In this document: positions 41,822 to 50,567 of the stretch, one piece after another
Numbering within the stretch: the stretch's first letter is position 1
How the letters are laid out: each line of letters starts with the position of its first letter
From: Nocardioidaceae bacterium
GTDB lineage: Bacteria > Actinomycetota > Actinomycetes > Propionibacteriales > Nocardioidaceae
Length of the DNA stretch: 64,000 nucleotides
Reading direction: 5' to 3'
Assembly: GCA_025980475.1 (NCBI GenBank)
Contig: JAICXL010000003.1
Span: 23,289-87,288 of the forward strand
Program-made: the position numbers and the translations under genes
Notes under the pieces: model-generated
The model's database searches: none
What the model was told of the DNA's origin: nothing
Seen by the model: only the letters and a program-made list of their open reading frames with translations

Positions 41822-43593
41822 GCCCGCCCCCCGAGCGTCCCGGGCCCGACGGCACGACCGGGAAGACCGGGAAGACCGGGAAGACCCTGCTGGGTGCGAG
41901 CGCGGTGATGGCGGCCGGCACGGTCGTCTCCCGACTCAGCGGCTACGTCCGCAGCGCGATGCTGGTCGCGGCCCTCGGCGCCTACCTGCACGGCGACGTG
42001 TTCAACATCGCCAACACGATCCCGAACATGCTCTACATCCTGCTCGCGGGCGGCGTCTTCAACGCGGTGCTGGTCCCGCAGCTGGTCCGCGCGATGGAGC
42101 GGGACCCCGACCGGGGAGATGCCTACACCAGCCGGGTGATCACCCTCGCGGCGCTCTTCCTCGCGGGCGTCAGCGCGGTCCTGGTCCTCACGGCGCCGCT
42201 GTTGATGCGGATCTTCCTCGACGGCTGCTACTTCACCCCCGAGCTGGCCGCGCAGCGGGACTCCGCGATCGATTTCGCCCGCTACTGCCTGCCACAGGTC
42301 TTCTTCTACGGGATGTTCGTGCTCATCGGCCAGGTGCTCAACGCGCGGGGCACCTTCGGTCCGATGATGTGGGCCCCGATCGCCAACAACCTCGTGTCGA
42401 TCGGCGTGCTGGCCGCCTACCTCGGCGTCTTCGGCCATGCCGTGGACGTGGTCGCCCACCCGGGCCTGCACCCTGCCGCGTCCGACTCCGTCCTCGGCCC
42501 CTTCGGCAGCAGCCAGGAGCTGCTCCTGGGGCTCGGCTCGACCGTGGGCATCGCGATCCAGCTGCTCGTGCTGCTGCCCTACCTGCGTGCCGCCGGTTTC
42601 CGCTTCCGCCCGCGCTTCGACTTCCGCAATGCCGGCCTCGGCCACACCCTGCACCTCGGCCTGTGGACGGTGCTCTTCGTCGTGGCCAACCAGATCGCCT
42701 ACACGGTGGTGGTCCGCCTGGCCTCCAGCGGCACCGCCGCCGCGGGTGGCTGCGGCGCGGGGGCGGGGCACGGCACCGGCTACACCGTCTACTCCAACTC
42801 GTTCCTGCTGATCATGGCGCCGCACTCGGTGATCACCGTGTCGCTGGCCACCGCGATGCTGCCGCGACTCTCCCGGCTCGCCGCGGCGAACGACCTGCGC
42901 AGGGTCGGCCGCGAGGTCGCCCAGGCCATGCGCACGACGTACGCCCTGGTCGTCCCCATCGTGGCCCTGCTGCCGGTGCTCGCCTTCGACGTGGCGAGCA
43001 TCGTCTTCGGCTGGGGCGCCGCCGCCGACTCGGCGGCCAGCTTCAGCACGACGCTCGCGGTCTTCGCGCTCGGGCTGTTCTTCTTCACCACCCACTACCT
43101 GATGCTGCGCGGCTTCTACGCCCTCGAGCAGACCCGGCGGGTCTTCTTCATCCAGTGCGCGGTGGCGCTCACCAACATCGGCATGGCGGTGCTGCTGACC
43201 CGCGGCATCAGCCCGGTCCAGACGGCGCCGCGGCTCGCGTTCGCCTTCGCGGCCTCGTACGCCGTCGGCTCGGTGCTGTCCTTCAGCCAGCTCTCTAGGC
43301 AGCTCGGCGGGCTCGAGGGGGCCCGGCTGGCCCGCTTCGCGGTGCGGATGCTGATCGCCACCGGCATCGCCACCGGTATCGCCTGGCTCGTGCTGAACGG
43401 CATGCAGGCCGCGCTTCCGGGCACTGGCAAGCCAGCGGTGCTGGCGAGGCTCGTCGTCACCGGGTTGGCCGATGTGGCGGCTTTCGTCACGCTAGCGCGG
43501 GCCCTGCGCATCTCGGAGGTCACCGAGGTGCTGGGGCTGGTGACCAGCCGGCTCGCCCGTGGGGGGACAGCGGGCCGTCGTGGCAGCCGGTGA
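41818..43593 (+). CDS. murJ: Lipid II flippase MurJ
   Basis: A 591-aa MOP-family flippase moving lipid II across the membrane. It opens with a Gly/Lys/Thr repeat then ASAVMAAGTVVSRLSGYVRS, followed by NIANTIPNMLYILLAGGVFN, CLPQVFFYGMFVLIGQVLNA, a multi-helix core and HYLMLRGFYALEQTRRVFFI. Fourteen helices are plausible. In M. tuberculosis the same protein is fused to a pseudokinase and extracellular domain; here it ends after LVTSRLARGG and the pseudokinase is a separate gene 59 bp on. Confidence 0.95.
   Translation: MSPPPERPGPDGTTGKTGKTGKTLLGASAVMAAGTVVSRLSGYVRSAMLVAALGAYLHGDVFNIANTIPNMLYILLAGGVFNAVLVPQLVRAMERDPDRGDAYTSRVITLAALFLAGVSAVLVLTAPLLMRIFLDGCYFTPELAAQRDSAIDFARYCLPQVFFYGMFVLIGQVLNARGTFGPMMWAPIANNLVSIGVLAAYLGVFGHAVDVVAHPGLHPAASDSVLGPFGSSQELLLGLGSTVGIAIQLLVLLPYLRAAGFRFRPRFDFRNAGLGHTLHLGLWTVLFVVANQIAYTVVVRLASSGTAAAGGCGAGAGHGTGYTVYSNSFLLIMAPHSVITVSLATAMLPRLSRLAAANDLRRVGREVAQAMRTTYALVVPIVALLPVLAFDVASIVFGWGAAADSAASFSTTLAVFALGLFFFTTHYLMLRGFYALEQTRRVFFIQCAVALTNIGMAVLLTRGISPVQTAPRLAFAFAASYAVGSVLSFSQLSRQLGGLEGARLARFAVRMLIATGIATGIAWLVLNGMQAALPGTGKPAVLARLVVTGLADVAAFVTLARALRISEVTEVLGLVTSRLARGGTAGRRGSR
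41868..41894 (+). repeat. 9-bp tandem repeat at murJ N-terminus
   Basis: GGGAAGACC occurs about three times in a row, encoding the GKTGKTGK stretch before the first helix. The unit is in frame. Confidence 0.8.
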
Positions 43594-43652
43594 GCCCATC
43601 CCGGCCTACCATGGGGCGTTCGTCGGTGCCGTAGGGAGGCCGGAGGAGGAAC

Positions 43653-45557
43653 GTGACGACGAGCTCGATCGGCCCGGGCACGGTGCTCGGCGGTCGCTAC
43701 CAGCTCCAGGAGCTGCTCTCCGACCACGAGGGGGCGCGCTTCTGGCGTGCCACCGACACGGTGCTGGTGCGCAGCGTCGCCGTGCACGCGGTCTCCAGCG
43801 ACGACCCCCGAGCAGCCAGGCTCCTCGACGCTGCCCGGCTCTCGGCCACGGTCTCGGAGCCGCACCTGCTCCGGGTGCTGGACTGTGACGACGAGCCGTC
43901 CTCCGCAGACGGCCTCACCTGGGTGGTCAACGAGTGGGGCACCGGCGTCTCCCTCGATCTGATGCTGCAGCGCGGGCCGCTGCCGCCGGACCGGGCCGCC
44001 TGGCTGACCCGGGAGGTCGCCGACTGCATCGCGGCCGCTCACGCCGAGGGGGTGCCGCACGGCTGCCTGAGCCCCGAGACGGTGCTGGTCACCGAGGCGG
44101 GCGGGGTGAAGCTGATCGGCTTCGCGGTCGCCGCGGTCCTCCAGGGACCGCCCCGGACCGACCCCGGCTACGGCGTCCTCGACGACCGGGAGGCAGACGT
44201 CATCAACCTGGCCGGCCTGCTCTATGCCGGGCTGACCGGTCGCTGGCCGGGGGTCGCGCCGTCCGGTGTCCCCCCGGCCCCCCGCGAGGGCCACAGGCTG
44301 CTCCGTCCGCGCCGGGTGCGGGCAGGGATCCCCCGCACCCTCGACGCCGTGTGCACGCGGGTGCTGCTGCGCGAGGGCACCGAGCACGAGCTGGCCGTCG
44401 AGAGCGCCCACGAGGTCGCCGCGGCGCTCAGCGACTACGTGGGCGACCCGGCCGCGGCCGCGCCGCTCGGCCTGTCCGGCCTGCACGCGGAGCCCACCGT
44501 GTCCCTGCCCAGGGCCACGGGCGACCAGCCGCCGCCCGCTGCGGCTGCGGCAGTGCTCACCGCCGAGGGCCCCGCGACCGCCGAAACTGCCGCGGCGGCT
44601 CCTGACCGGGACGGCCCGGGGCAGGACCGCGAGGATGTCGAGGATGCCGAGGATGCCGAGCGCACCCAGCTGCACGACGACCTGCTGGCGGGGTCGCGCG
44701 ATGCCCCGGCGCCGCCGCCCCAGCTCGAGGAGCCACCCGCCCGCCCACTCTTCGCCACCAGCGAGCGCCGCCGCAACCTGCCACCAGGTTGGCCACCGGG
44801 CGGCGGCAACGACAGCAACCCGGCCTCGGCGTCCGGACCGCTGACCAGCAGCGGTTCCGGCACGATGCTGGCGGGCGCGGGAGGCTACTGGCCGTTCACC
44901 GACCCCGAGGACCCGGCCGCCCAGCGGTTCACCGGCCAGTTCACCGGCAAGGAAGGACGCAGCTGGCTGCGGCTGGCCGCCGTGGTCGGGGTCTGCCTGG
45001 CGCTCCTGGTGGCGATGGCGTTCGCGTTCCGACTCGGCCGAGACGGCGGCCGCCCTTCCGCGCAGCCGTCGGTCGGGGGCTCGCCCGCGGAGACGGCCGT
45101 CAGCAGCAGGGTCCAGGTCGTGTCGGCCACCGCGTTCGACCCCGAGGGTGACCACGAGGAGAACGATGCCGAGGCCGCCAACGCCATCGACGACAGCGGC
45201 ACCACGGCTTGGCGCACCAGCACCTACTACGGCAACCCAGACCTCGGCGGGTTGAAGTCCGGCGTGGGCCTGCTGCTCGACCTCGGGGCGGACCGCCGGG
45301 TCGGGTCGCTGCGCGTGCACTTCGTGGGATCGCCCACCTCGGTTCAGGTCTACGCTGCCCGCCCCGGCGTGAGCAGCCCACCGAGCACGCTCTCGGGGTT
45401 GCACCGGGTCGGGGCCAACGCGTCCGCCGGTCCTAGCGCGGTGCTCCGGCTTGCGCCCGGCACGCAGACCCGCTACCTCGTGGTCTGGCTGACCAGGCTG
45501 CCTCCGGTGCCCGGTGGCTACCGCGGCGAGATCTCAGACCTCTCGGTGTGGTCGTGA
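43653..45557 (+). CDS. MurJ-associated pseudokinase with extracellular galactose-binding-like domain
   Basis: A 634-aa protein. The N-terminal kinase fold (GTVLGGRYQLQELLSDHEGA to about residue 270) lacks catalysis: the Gly loop is eroded, VAxK is VAVH, HRD is HGCLSPETV, and DFG is IGFAV. An acidic Pro-rich linker leads to one TM helix (near 441-463) and an extracellular F5/8-type domain (VVSATAFDPEGDHEENDAEA, DDSGTTAWRTSTYY, VQVYAARPG). Counterpart of the mycobacterial MviN C-terminal half, but unfused. GGAGGAGG precedes the GTG, and TACCAT (43607) is a candidate -10. Confidence 0.88.
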   Translation: MTTSSIGPGTVLGGRYQLQELLSDHEGARFWRATDTVLVRSVAVHAVSSDDPRAARLLDAARLSATVSEPHLLRVLDCDDEPSSADGLTWVVNEWGTGVSLDLMLQRGPLPPDRAAWLTREVADCIAAAHAEGVPHGCLSPETVLVTEAGGVKLIGFAVAAVLQGPPRTDPGYGVLDDREADVINLAGLLYAGLTGRWPGVAPSGVPPAPREGHRLLRPRRVRAGIPRTLDAVCTRVLLREGTEHELAVESAHEVAAALSDYVGDPAAAAPLGLSGLHAEPTVSLPRATGDQPPPAAAAAVLTAEGPATAETAAAAPDRDGPGQDREDVEDAEDAERTQLHDDLLAGSRDAPAPPPQLEEPPARPLFATSERRRNLPPGWPPGGGNDSNPASASGPLTSSGSGTMLAGAGGYWPFTDPEDPAAQRFTGQFTGKEGRSWLRLAAVVGVCLALLVAMAFAFRLGRDGGRPSAQPSVGGSPAETAVSSRVQVVSATAFDPEGDHEENDAEAANAIDDSGTTAWRTSTYYGNPDLGGLKSGVGLLLDLGADRRVGSLRVHFVGSPTSVQVYAARPGVSSPPSTLSGLHRVGANASAGPSAVLRLAPGTQTRYLVVWLTRLPPVPGGYRGEISDLSVWS

Positions 45558-46243
45558 CCCAGTCGGGAAGCGGTGCTGCCGGCGAGCGCACCGATCCCGA
45601 GCTGATGGCTGCCCACGTCGCCGGGGACCCGGAAGCCTTCGGAATCCTCTTCCGGCGACACCGCGACCGGCTGTGGGCCGTCGCGCTGCACACCACGGGC
45701 GACCGGGAGGACGCCGCCGACGCCCTGCAGGAGGCCATGGTCGCCGCCTTCCGCAGGGCAGAGAGCTATCGCGGCGACGCCCAGGTGACGACCTGGCTGC
45801 ACCGGATCGTGGTCAACGCCTGCCTGGACCGGCTGCGCCGCAACAAGGTGCGGTCGGCGCAGCCGCTTCCCGACGACCTCGACGAGTACGCCGCCGGCCC
45901 GGCTCCCTCGCGCCAGGATCCCGAGGAGCACGTGCTCGACGCGGAGCGACGCACGTTGGTGCTCCGAGCGCTTGACCGGTTGCCCGGCGAGCAGCGCGCG
46001 GCCCTGGTCCTGGTGGACATGGAGGGGCTCCCCGTGGAAGAGGCCGCCCGGGTGCTGGGCTGTCCTGCCGGCACGGTGAAGAGCCGGTGCTCCCGGGGAC
46101 GGTCGCGGCTTGCGGTGCTGCTCGTCGGCAGCGGATTGGCCGGCGCTGGAGGCGGCGGAACCAGACAGCACCCGCCGCCGTCTCATCCAGGAGACCCACG
46201 AGAGCCCCGAGATGCCGCCACGGAAGGAGGGGTGCCCCGGTGA
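45554..46243 (+). CDS. sigM: RNA polymerase ECF sigma factor SigM
   Basis: A 229-aa ECF sigma factor. Region 2 is in AAHVAGDPEAFGILFRRHRD and ADALQEAMVAAFRRAESYRG; region 4 is in LDRLPGEQRAALVLVDMEGL and VLGCPAGTVKSRCSRGRSRL. Located between the MurJ pair and the anti-sigma/trx genes as in mycobacterial sigM. The start is taken as GTG 45554 overlapping the pseudokinase stop (GTGA); 45548 is an alternative two codons earlier. It likely drives oxidative and envelope-stress genes (inference from the locus). Confidence 0.92.
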   Translation: MTQSGSGAAGERTDPELMAAHVAGDPEAFGILFRRHRDRLWAVALHTTGDREDAADALQEAMVAAFRRAESYRGDAQVTTWLHRIVVNACLDRLRRNKVRSAQPLPDDLDEYAAGPAPSRQDPEEHVLDAERRTLVLRALDRLPGEQRAALVLVDMEGLPVEEAARVLGCPAGTVKSRCSRGRSRLAVLLVGSGLAGAGGGGTRQHPPPSHPGDPREPRDAATEGGVPR

Positions 46244-47085
46244 GCGATCTGCACGGACCGCTGCCCGAGGATGCGGACGGGCACGCCGACGTCCGGGCGC
46301 TGCTGGCCGGCCTGGGTGCCGACGAGCAGGTGCCGGCCGACGTGGCCGACCGGCTCGACGAGACCCTCGCCGCGCTGGTCGCGGACCGCGGACCGGTCGG
46401 ACGACCCGGTGCCGCCGGTGACCGGGACACCACGCGGAGCGTCGTACCCCTGGGTGGCCCGCGCGCCCGGGCGCGAACCCGTCGGTGGGCCCCTCGGCTG
46501 CTGGTCGCCGCCACCGTGGCCGCGGTCGTGGGCGGTATCGGCATCAGCATCGCGTCGATGGGCAGCAACCCCGGGACGGCGGCGATGAGTGGGGCCGGCA
46601 ACGCCGCCCGACCAGCGGACAGCTCGGGCACCGCCTCGGGCAGCACCCCGGGCAGCACCCCGGGCAGCACCCCGGGCAGCACCCCGGGCAGCACCCCGGG
46701 CAGGGCGGGCAGGACGCCGTTCGGGGTCGGTCGCGCGCGCCTCGGCACGGTGCCCAGGCTCTCGACGCACCACTTCCGCCGCGACGCAGCCCGGCTGCTC
46801 GCCTCGGGCACGCTGGACGCGCGGGCGGCCCCTGGCCTGTCGGCCGCATCGTCACCGGGGGCGAGCACGACCGTCCACGGCACGGCGGGGCAGCACTACC
46901 TCGGGGCCCTCGGCGGCTGCGGGGGGCACCCCGGGCTGCCGCCCGGGTCAGCGGTCGTCCCCGCGCGCGTCGACGGGCGGCCGGCCACGTTGGTGGTCCG
47001 CGCCACGGCCCCGGGGAACACCCGGATCACGGCCTGGTCCTGCCGCGGCGACCGGGTTCTCGCGACCGCCACCGTGCCTCGCTGA
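46240..47085 (+). CDS. Anti-sigma-M-like single-TM protein
   Basis: A 281-aa protein in the position of RsmA (Rv3912), the SigM antagonist. The cytoplasmic N-terminus (VRALLAGLGADEQVPADVAD, RLDETLAALVADR) lacks a zinc ZAS motif. One TM helix (LLVAATVAAVVGGIGISIAS) is followed by a Gly/Ser/Thr/Pro repeat and an extracellular domain with two cysteines (GGCGGHP, AWSCRGD) that could sense redox through a disulfide. The GTG start overlaps the sigM stop. Anti-sigma function is inferred from position and topology. Confidence 0.78.
   Translation: MSDLHGPLPEDADGHADVRALLAGLGADEQVPADVADRLDETLAALVADRGPVGRPGAAGDRDTTRSVVPLGGPRARARTRRWAPRLLVAATVAAVVGGIGISIASMGSNPGTAAMSGAGNAARPADSSGTASGSTPGSTPGSTPGSTPGSTPGRAGRTPFGVGRARLGTVPRLSTHHFRRDAARLLASGTLDARAAPGLSAASSPGASTTVHGTAGQHYLGALGGCGGHPGLPPGSAVVPARVDGRPATLVVRATAPGNTRITAWSCRGDRVLATATVPR
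46638..46697 (+). repeat. Five perfect 12-bp tandem repeats in the anti-sigma-like gene
   Basis: GGGCAGCACCCC is repeated five times without mismatch, encoding GSTP x5 just outside the membrane. Length can change by whole four-residue units, so the spacer between TM and sensor domain may be polymorphic. Confidence 0.95.
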
Positions 47086-47166
47086 GCCGGTCCGCGGACG
47101 GAATGTCGCGCGCATAGGATCTGTTGGAGCCCACGGAAGAGTCCAGCGCCGACAGCAAGGCAGGTC

Positions 47167-48138
47167 ATGACCGACGTACGCAACCTGATCATCATCGGTT
47201 CCGGCCCGGCGGGTTACACCGCCGCGGTCTACGCCGCTCGGGCGAGCCTCGAGCCGCTGGTCTTCGAAGGCTCCGTGACCGCAGGCGGCGCGTTGATGAA
47301 CACCACTGAGGTCGAGAACTTCCCCGGCTTCCACGAGGGCATCCAGGGCCCCGCCCTGATGGACGAGATGCGCGCCCAGGCCGAGAGGTTCGGCGCCGAG
47401 CTCGTCTCCGACGACGTGGTCGAGGTCGACCTGACCGGCGATGTCAAGAGCGTCGTCGACGGTGCCGGCAACCGGCACCAGGCGCGAGCGGTCATCCTCG
47501 CGACGGGCTCCGGCTACCGCAAGCTGGGGCTGCCCGACGAGGACCGCCTCTCCGGCCACGGCGTCAGCTGGTGCGCCACCTGCGACGGCTTCTTCTTCCG
47601 TGAGCAGCACATCGCGGTCGTCGGCGGCGGCGACTCTGCGATCGAAGAGGCGACCTTCCTCTCCCGCTTCGGCTCCAGGGTCACGCTCATCCATCGGCGC
47701 GACGACTTCCGCGCCTCGAAGATCATGCAGGCGCGGGCGTTCAACGATCCCAAGATCGACGTCGCGTGGAACTCCGAGGTGGCCCAGATCCACGGCGAGG
47801 ACAAGCTCACCGGGCTGACCCTGCGCGACACGGTCACGGGGGAGACCCGCGAGCTGCCCGCCACCGGTCTCTTCATCGCGATCGGCCACGACCCCCGCTC
47901 CGAGCTGCTGCACGGCCAGGTGCGGCTCGATGACCAGGGCTACGTACTGGTCGATCACCCCGGCACTCGCACCAACCTCTCCGGAGTGTTCGCGTGCGGC
48001 GACCTGGTGGACCACATCTACCGCCAGGCGGTCACCGCGGCCGGCACCGGCTGCGCGGCCGCCCTCGACGCCGAGCGTTACCTGGCCGACCTCGACCAGG
48101 CGCTCGCCACCCACGACCCGGTCCAGGCGACCGTCTGA
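47167..48138 (+). CDS. trxB: Thioredoxin reductase
   Basis: A 323-aa FAD/NADPH flavoprotein reducing thioredoxin. FAD motif [18 protein letters not shown], redox motif [15 protein letters not shown] motif [17 protein letters not shown], and the C-terminal [20 protein letters not shown] -10-like TAGGAT (47116-47121) lies in the 81-bp gap after the anti-sigma gene, so it may have its own promoter, possibly SigM-dependent. Followed by trxA, 99 bp downstream. Confidence 0.97.
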   Translation: MTDVRNLIIIGSGPAGYTAAVYAARASLEPLVFEGSVTAGGALMNTTEVENFPGFHEGIQGPALMDEMRAQAERFGAELVSDDVVEVDLTGDVKSVVDGAGNRHQARAVILATGSGYRKLGLPDEDRLSGHGVSWCATCDGFFFREQHIAVVGGGDSAIEEATFLSRFGSRVTLIHRRDDFRASKIMQARAFNDPKIDVAWNSEVAQIHGEDKLTGLTLRDTVTGETRELPATGLFIAIGHDPRSELLHGQVRLDDQGYVLVDHPGTRTNLSGVFACGDLVDHIYRQAVTAAGTGCAAALDAERYLADLDQALATHDPVQATV

Positions 48139-48237
48139 CCCGCGTCGCGGGAAGAATTGTCGGCGCGGCCGTGTTCCATGGTCGTACGACGCCGACCAGC
48201 GCATCGTCCACCCATCGCGATTTCAAGAGGAGCATCC

Positions 48238-48564
48238 ATGGCTGACCTCCAGGCCGTCACCGACGCCGACTTCGACGCAGAGGTCCTCAAGTCCGACAAG
48301 CCCGTGCTGGTGGACTTCTGGGCCGAGTGGTGCGGCCCGTGCCGCCAGGTCTCGCCGATCATCGACGAGATCGCCGCCGAGCACGGCGACAAGATCACCT
48401 TCGTCAAGATGAACGTCGACGAGAACCCGGTCACTCCCTCCAGCTACCGCGTCACCGGCATCCCGACCCTGAACCTCTACAAGGACGGCGAGGTCGTCAA
48501 GCAGATCGTCGGCGCCCGCCCGAAGGCCGCGCTGCTGCGCGAGCTCGAGGACTACCTGGCCTGA
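48238..48564 (+). CDS. trxA: Thioredoxin
   Basis: 108 aa, the usual length. [20 protein letters not shown] contains the active-site CGPC, and [15 protein letters not shown] carries the cis-Pro. ATG 48238 with AGAGGAG upstream; the 27 upstream ORF codons are not thioredoxin. In mycobacteria cwlM follows this gene; here the next gene is an antisense acetyltransferase that overlaps its last 13 bp. Confidence 0.97.
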   Translation: MADLQAVTDADFDAEVLKSDKPVLVDFWAEWCGPCRQVSPIIDEIAAEHGDKITFVKMNVDENPVTPSSYRVTGIPTLNLYKDGEVVKQIVGARPKAALLRELEDYLA

Positions 48565-49253
48565 CGCGCGACGCCTCGTGGCGCGCGGCGGGTGCCGCTC
48601 GCGACAGGGCGTGGCTGCTTGCCCCAGATCCCGGACAGCAGCCGGTCGAGGGCCACCTCGAACTCCTCCCGCCAGGTCAGCGACGTGCGCAGGTCCATCC
48701 GCATCCGCGGGTAGGTCGCGTGTGCGCGCTGGGTGCGGAAGCCGACGGCCAGCAGGAAGTCGGCCGCGACGACGCAGTGACCGCCGTGCCCGACAACGAC
48801 CCCGAAGACGGCCCCGGCGCGCCCGTCGTGGTGGCCGCGCGTGTCGCCGAACGCCTCGACGGCGCGCACCTGCCGCTGCAGCAGGTCCTTGGCCATCGCC
48901 TGCACGAGCACCCGCCCGAGGCCCTGCCCGCGGAAGTCGGGCGCGACCTGCACGGTGCTCAACAGCACCGCGTCGTTGCCGACCGGCGCGGTGGCGAAGC
49001 TGTCGGCCCCCGGGAAGTAGACCGGCGGGGCGTAGATGATGTGGCCGGCGAGGACGTCGTCGACGTACACCACGCGGCCGCACGATCCCCAGTCGCGCAG
49101 GACGCCGGAGAGCCAGGCCGCCTTCTCCTCGCCCTCGTGCCCGCGAACGGCCTGCCGGCGCACCGGCGCGAGCTCCCAGAAGACGCAGGAGGCACAGCCG
49201 GCCGGCAGCTCCTCGAGCTGGTCCAGTGTCAAGCGCGCGACCCGGCGTCCCAC
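48552..49253 (-). CDS. GNAT-family N-acetyltransferase
   Basis: A 233-aa single GNAT domain protein with an N-terminal Cys pair ([10 protein letters not shown]) and acetyl-CoA loop [20 protein letters not shown] (R/Q-x-x-G-x-G/A). Similar to a conserved actinobacterial protein found near parB; substrate unknown. The GTG start has TAGAAT 6 nt upstream, and the TAG of this -10 is the stop codon of the preceding aminotransferase gene. Overlaps the trxA 3' end. Confidence 0.88.
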   Translation of the reverse strand: MGRRVARLTLDQLEELPAGCASCVFWELAPVRRQAVRGHEGEEKAAWLSGVLRDWGSCGRVVYVDDVLAGHIIYAPPVYFPGADSFATAPVGNDAVLLSTVQVAPDFRGQGLGRVLVQAMAKDLLQRQVRAVEAFGDTRGHHDGRAGAVFGVVVGHGGHCVVAADFLLAVGFRTQRAHATYPRMRMDLRTSLTWREEFEVALDRLLSGIWGKQPRPVASGTRRAPRGVARQAR

Positions 49254-49262
49254 GAGGAGATT

Positions 49263-50480
49263 CTAGCGGCGCAGGCTGGCGAGGAACTCCGCGATCCGGC
49301 CGATCGCCTCGGTGAGCAGGTCCACGTCCGGCAGGGTGACCAGCCGGAAGTGGTCGGGCTCGAACCAGTTGAAGCCGGTGCCGTGGGTGACCAGGAGCTT
49401 CTTCGCCCGGAGCAGCTCGAGCACGAACGCCTCGTCGTCGGTGATGCCGAACCTCTCCGTGTCGAGTCGCGGGAAGCAGTAGAGCGCTCCGCGGGGCTGC
49501 ACGCAACTGACCCCGTCGATGTCGTTGAGCAGCCGCCAGGCGACCTTGCTCTGCTCGTAGAAGCGGCCTCCGGGGGCGATCAGCTCGTTGATGGACTGGT
49601 AGCCGCCCAAGGCGGTCTGGATCGCGTGCTGGGCGGGCACGTTGGCGCACATCCGCATGTTGGCAAGCAGGGTGAGGCCCTCGAGGAAGTCACCGGCCAG
49701 GTGCTGGGGGCCGGAGATCATCACCCAGCCGGCTCGGTAGCCGCACACGCGGTAGGCCTTCGACAGGCCGCTGAAGGTCAGGCAGAGCACGTCCTCGCCG
49801 GCGTAGGAGGCGGTGTGGTGGTGCTGGGCGTCGTCGAAGAGGATCTTCTCGTAGATCTCGTCGCTGAAGAGCACCAGCTCGTGGCGACGGGCGATGTCGA
49901 CAAGCCCCTTGAGGGTCTCCTCGCTGTAGACCGCGCCCGTGGGGTTGTTCGGGTTGATCACCACCAGCCCGTGGGTGTCCTGGGTGATCTTCGACTCGAT
50001 GTCGGCCAGGTCCGGGTTCCAGCCGTCCCGCTCGTCGCAGCGGTAGTGCACCGCCGTGCCCCCGGACAGCGTGACGGCACCGGTCCACAGCGGGTAGTCA
50101 GGCGCGGGCACGAGGACCTCGTTGCCCTCGTCGAGGAAGGCCTGCAGGACCAGGCTGATCAGCTCCGAGACGCCGTTGCCGATGAAGACGTCCTCGACCG
50201 AGGTCGCGGTGAGGCCGCGCTCCTGGTAGTACTGCGCGACCGCGGTCCGGGCCTCGTAGATGCCGCGGGAGTCCGAGTAGCCCTGCGCGTCAGGCAGGTG
50301 GTGGACGATGTCGGCGACGATCGCCTCGGGCGCCTCGAAGCCGAACGGGGCGGGGTTGCCGATGTTGAGCTTGAGGATCTTGTGCCCCTCCGACTCCAGC
50401 CGTTGGGCCTCGGCCAGGATCGGGCCCCGGACGTCGTAGCGGACGTGCTGGAGCTTGCGGCTCTGGACGATGGGGCGCAT
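49263..50480 (-). CDS. Pyridoxal-phosphate aminotransferase (AlaA/AspC-type, class I)
   Basis: 405 aa. Fold-type I aminotransferase with LKLNIGNPAPFGFEAPEAIV, GYSDSRGIYEARTAVAQYY, VINPNNPTGAVYSEETL, FSDEIYEKILFDD and the PLP-lysine in LTFSGLSKAYRVCGYRAGW, closest in pattern to alanine/glutamate-pyruvate aminotransferases (AlaA). ATG 50480 has CAGACT 7 nt upstream. The stop TAG doubles as part of the GNAT -10. Divergent from plsC. Confidence 0.93.
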   Translation of the reverse strand: MRPIVQSRKLQHVRYDVRGPILAEAQRLESEGHKILKLNIGNPAPFGFEAPEAIVADIVHHLPDAQGYSDSRGIYEARTAVAQYYQERGLTATSVEDVFIGNGVSELISLVLQAFLDEGNEVLVPAPDYPLWTGAVTLSGGTAVHYRCDERDGWNPDLADIESKITQDTHGLVVINPNNPTGAVYSEETLKGLVDIARRHELVLFSDEIYEKILFDDAQHHHTASYAGEDVLCLTFSGLSKAYRVCGYRAGWVMISGPQHLAGDFLEGLTLLANMRMCANVPAQHAIQTALGGYQSINELIAPGGRFYEQSKVAWRLLNDIDGVSCVQPRGALYCFPRLDTERFGITDDEAFVLELLRAKKLLVTHGTGFNWFEPDHFRLVTLPDVDLLTEAIGRIAEFLASLRR

Positions 50481-50567
50481 GGCCCCAAGTCTGTCAGGAT
50501 GACCGCCCGCGACTGCGACCGACGTCCGCCCTCCCCCGGGCGCGCGGACTGTGCGACGATCCGGGGC

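Noticed and set aside
43116-45404. 762-codon minus ORF opposite murJ and the pseudokinase
   Set aside because: Shadow frame; the + strand genes have clear domains and coupled starts.
46638-46697. Tandem repeats considered as a CRISPR array
   Set aside because: Units are 12 bp, contiguous with no spacers, and in frame within a protein-coding gene.
48139-48237. CCCGC-GTC-GCGGG hairpin after trxB as a terminator
   Set aside because: Stem of only 5 bp without a U-run; too weak to report as a feature.
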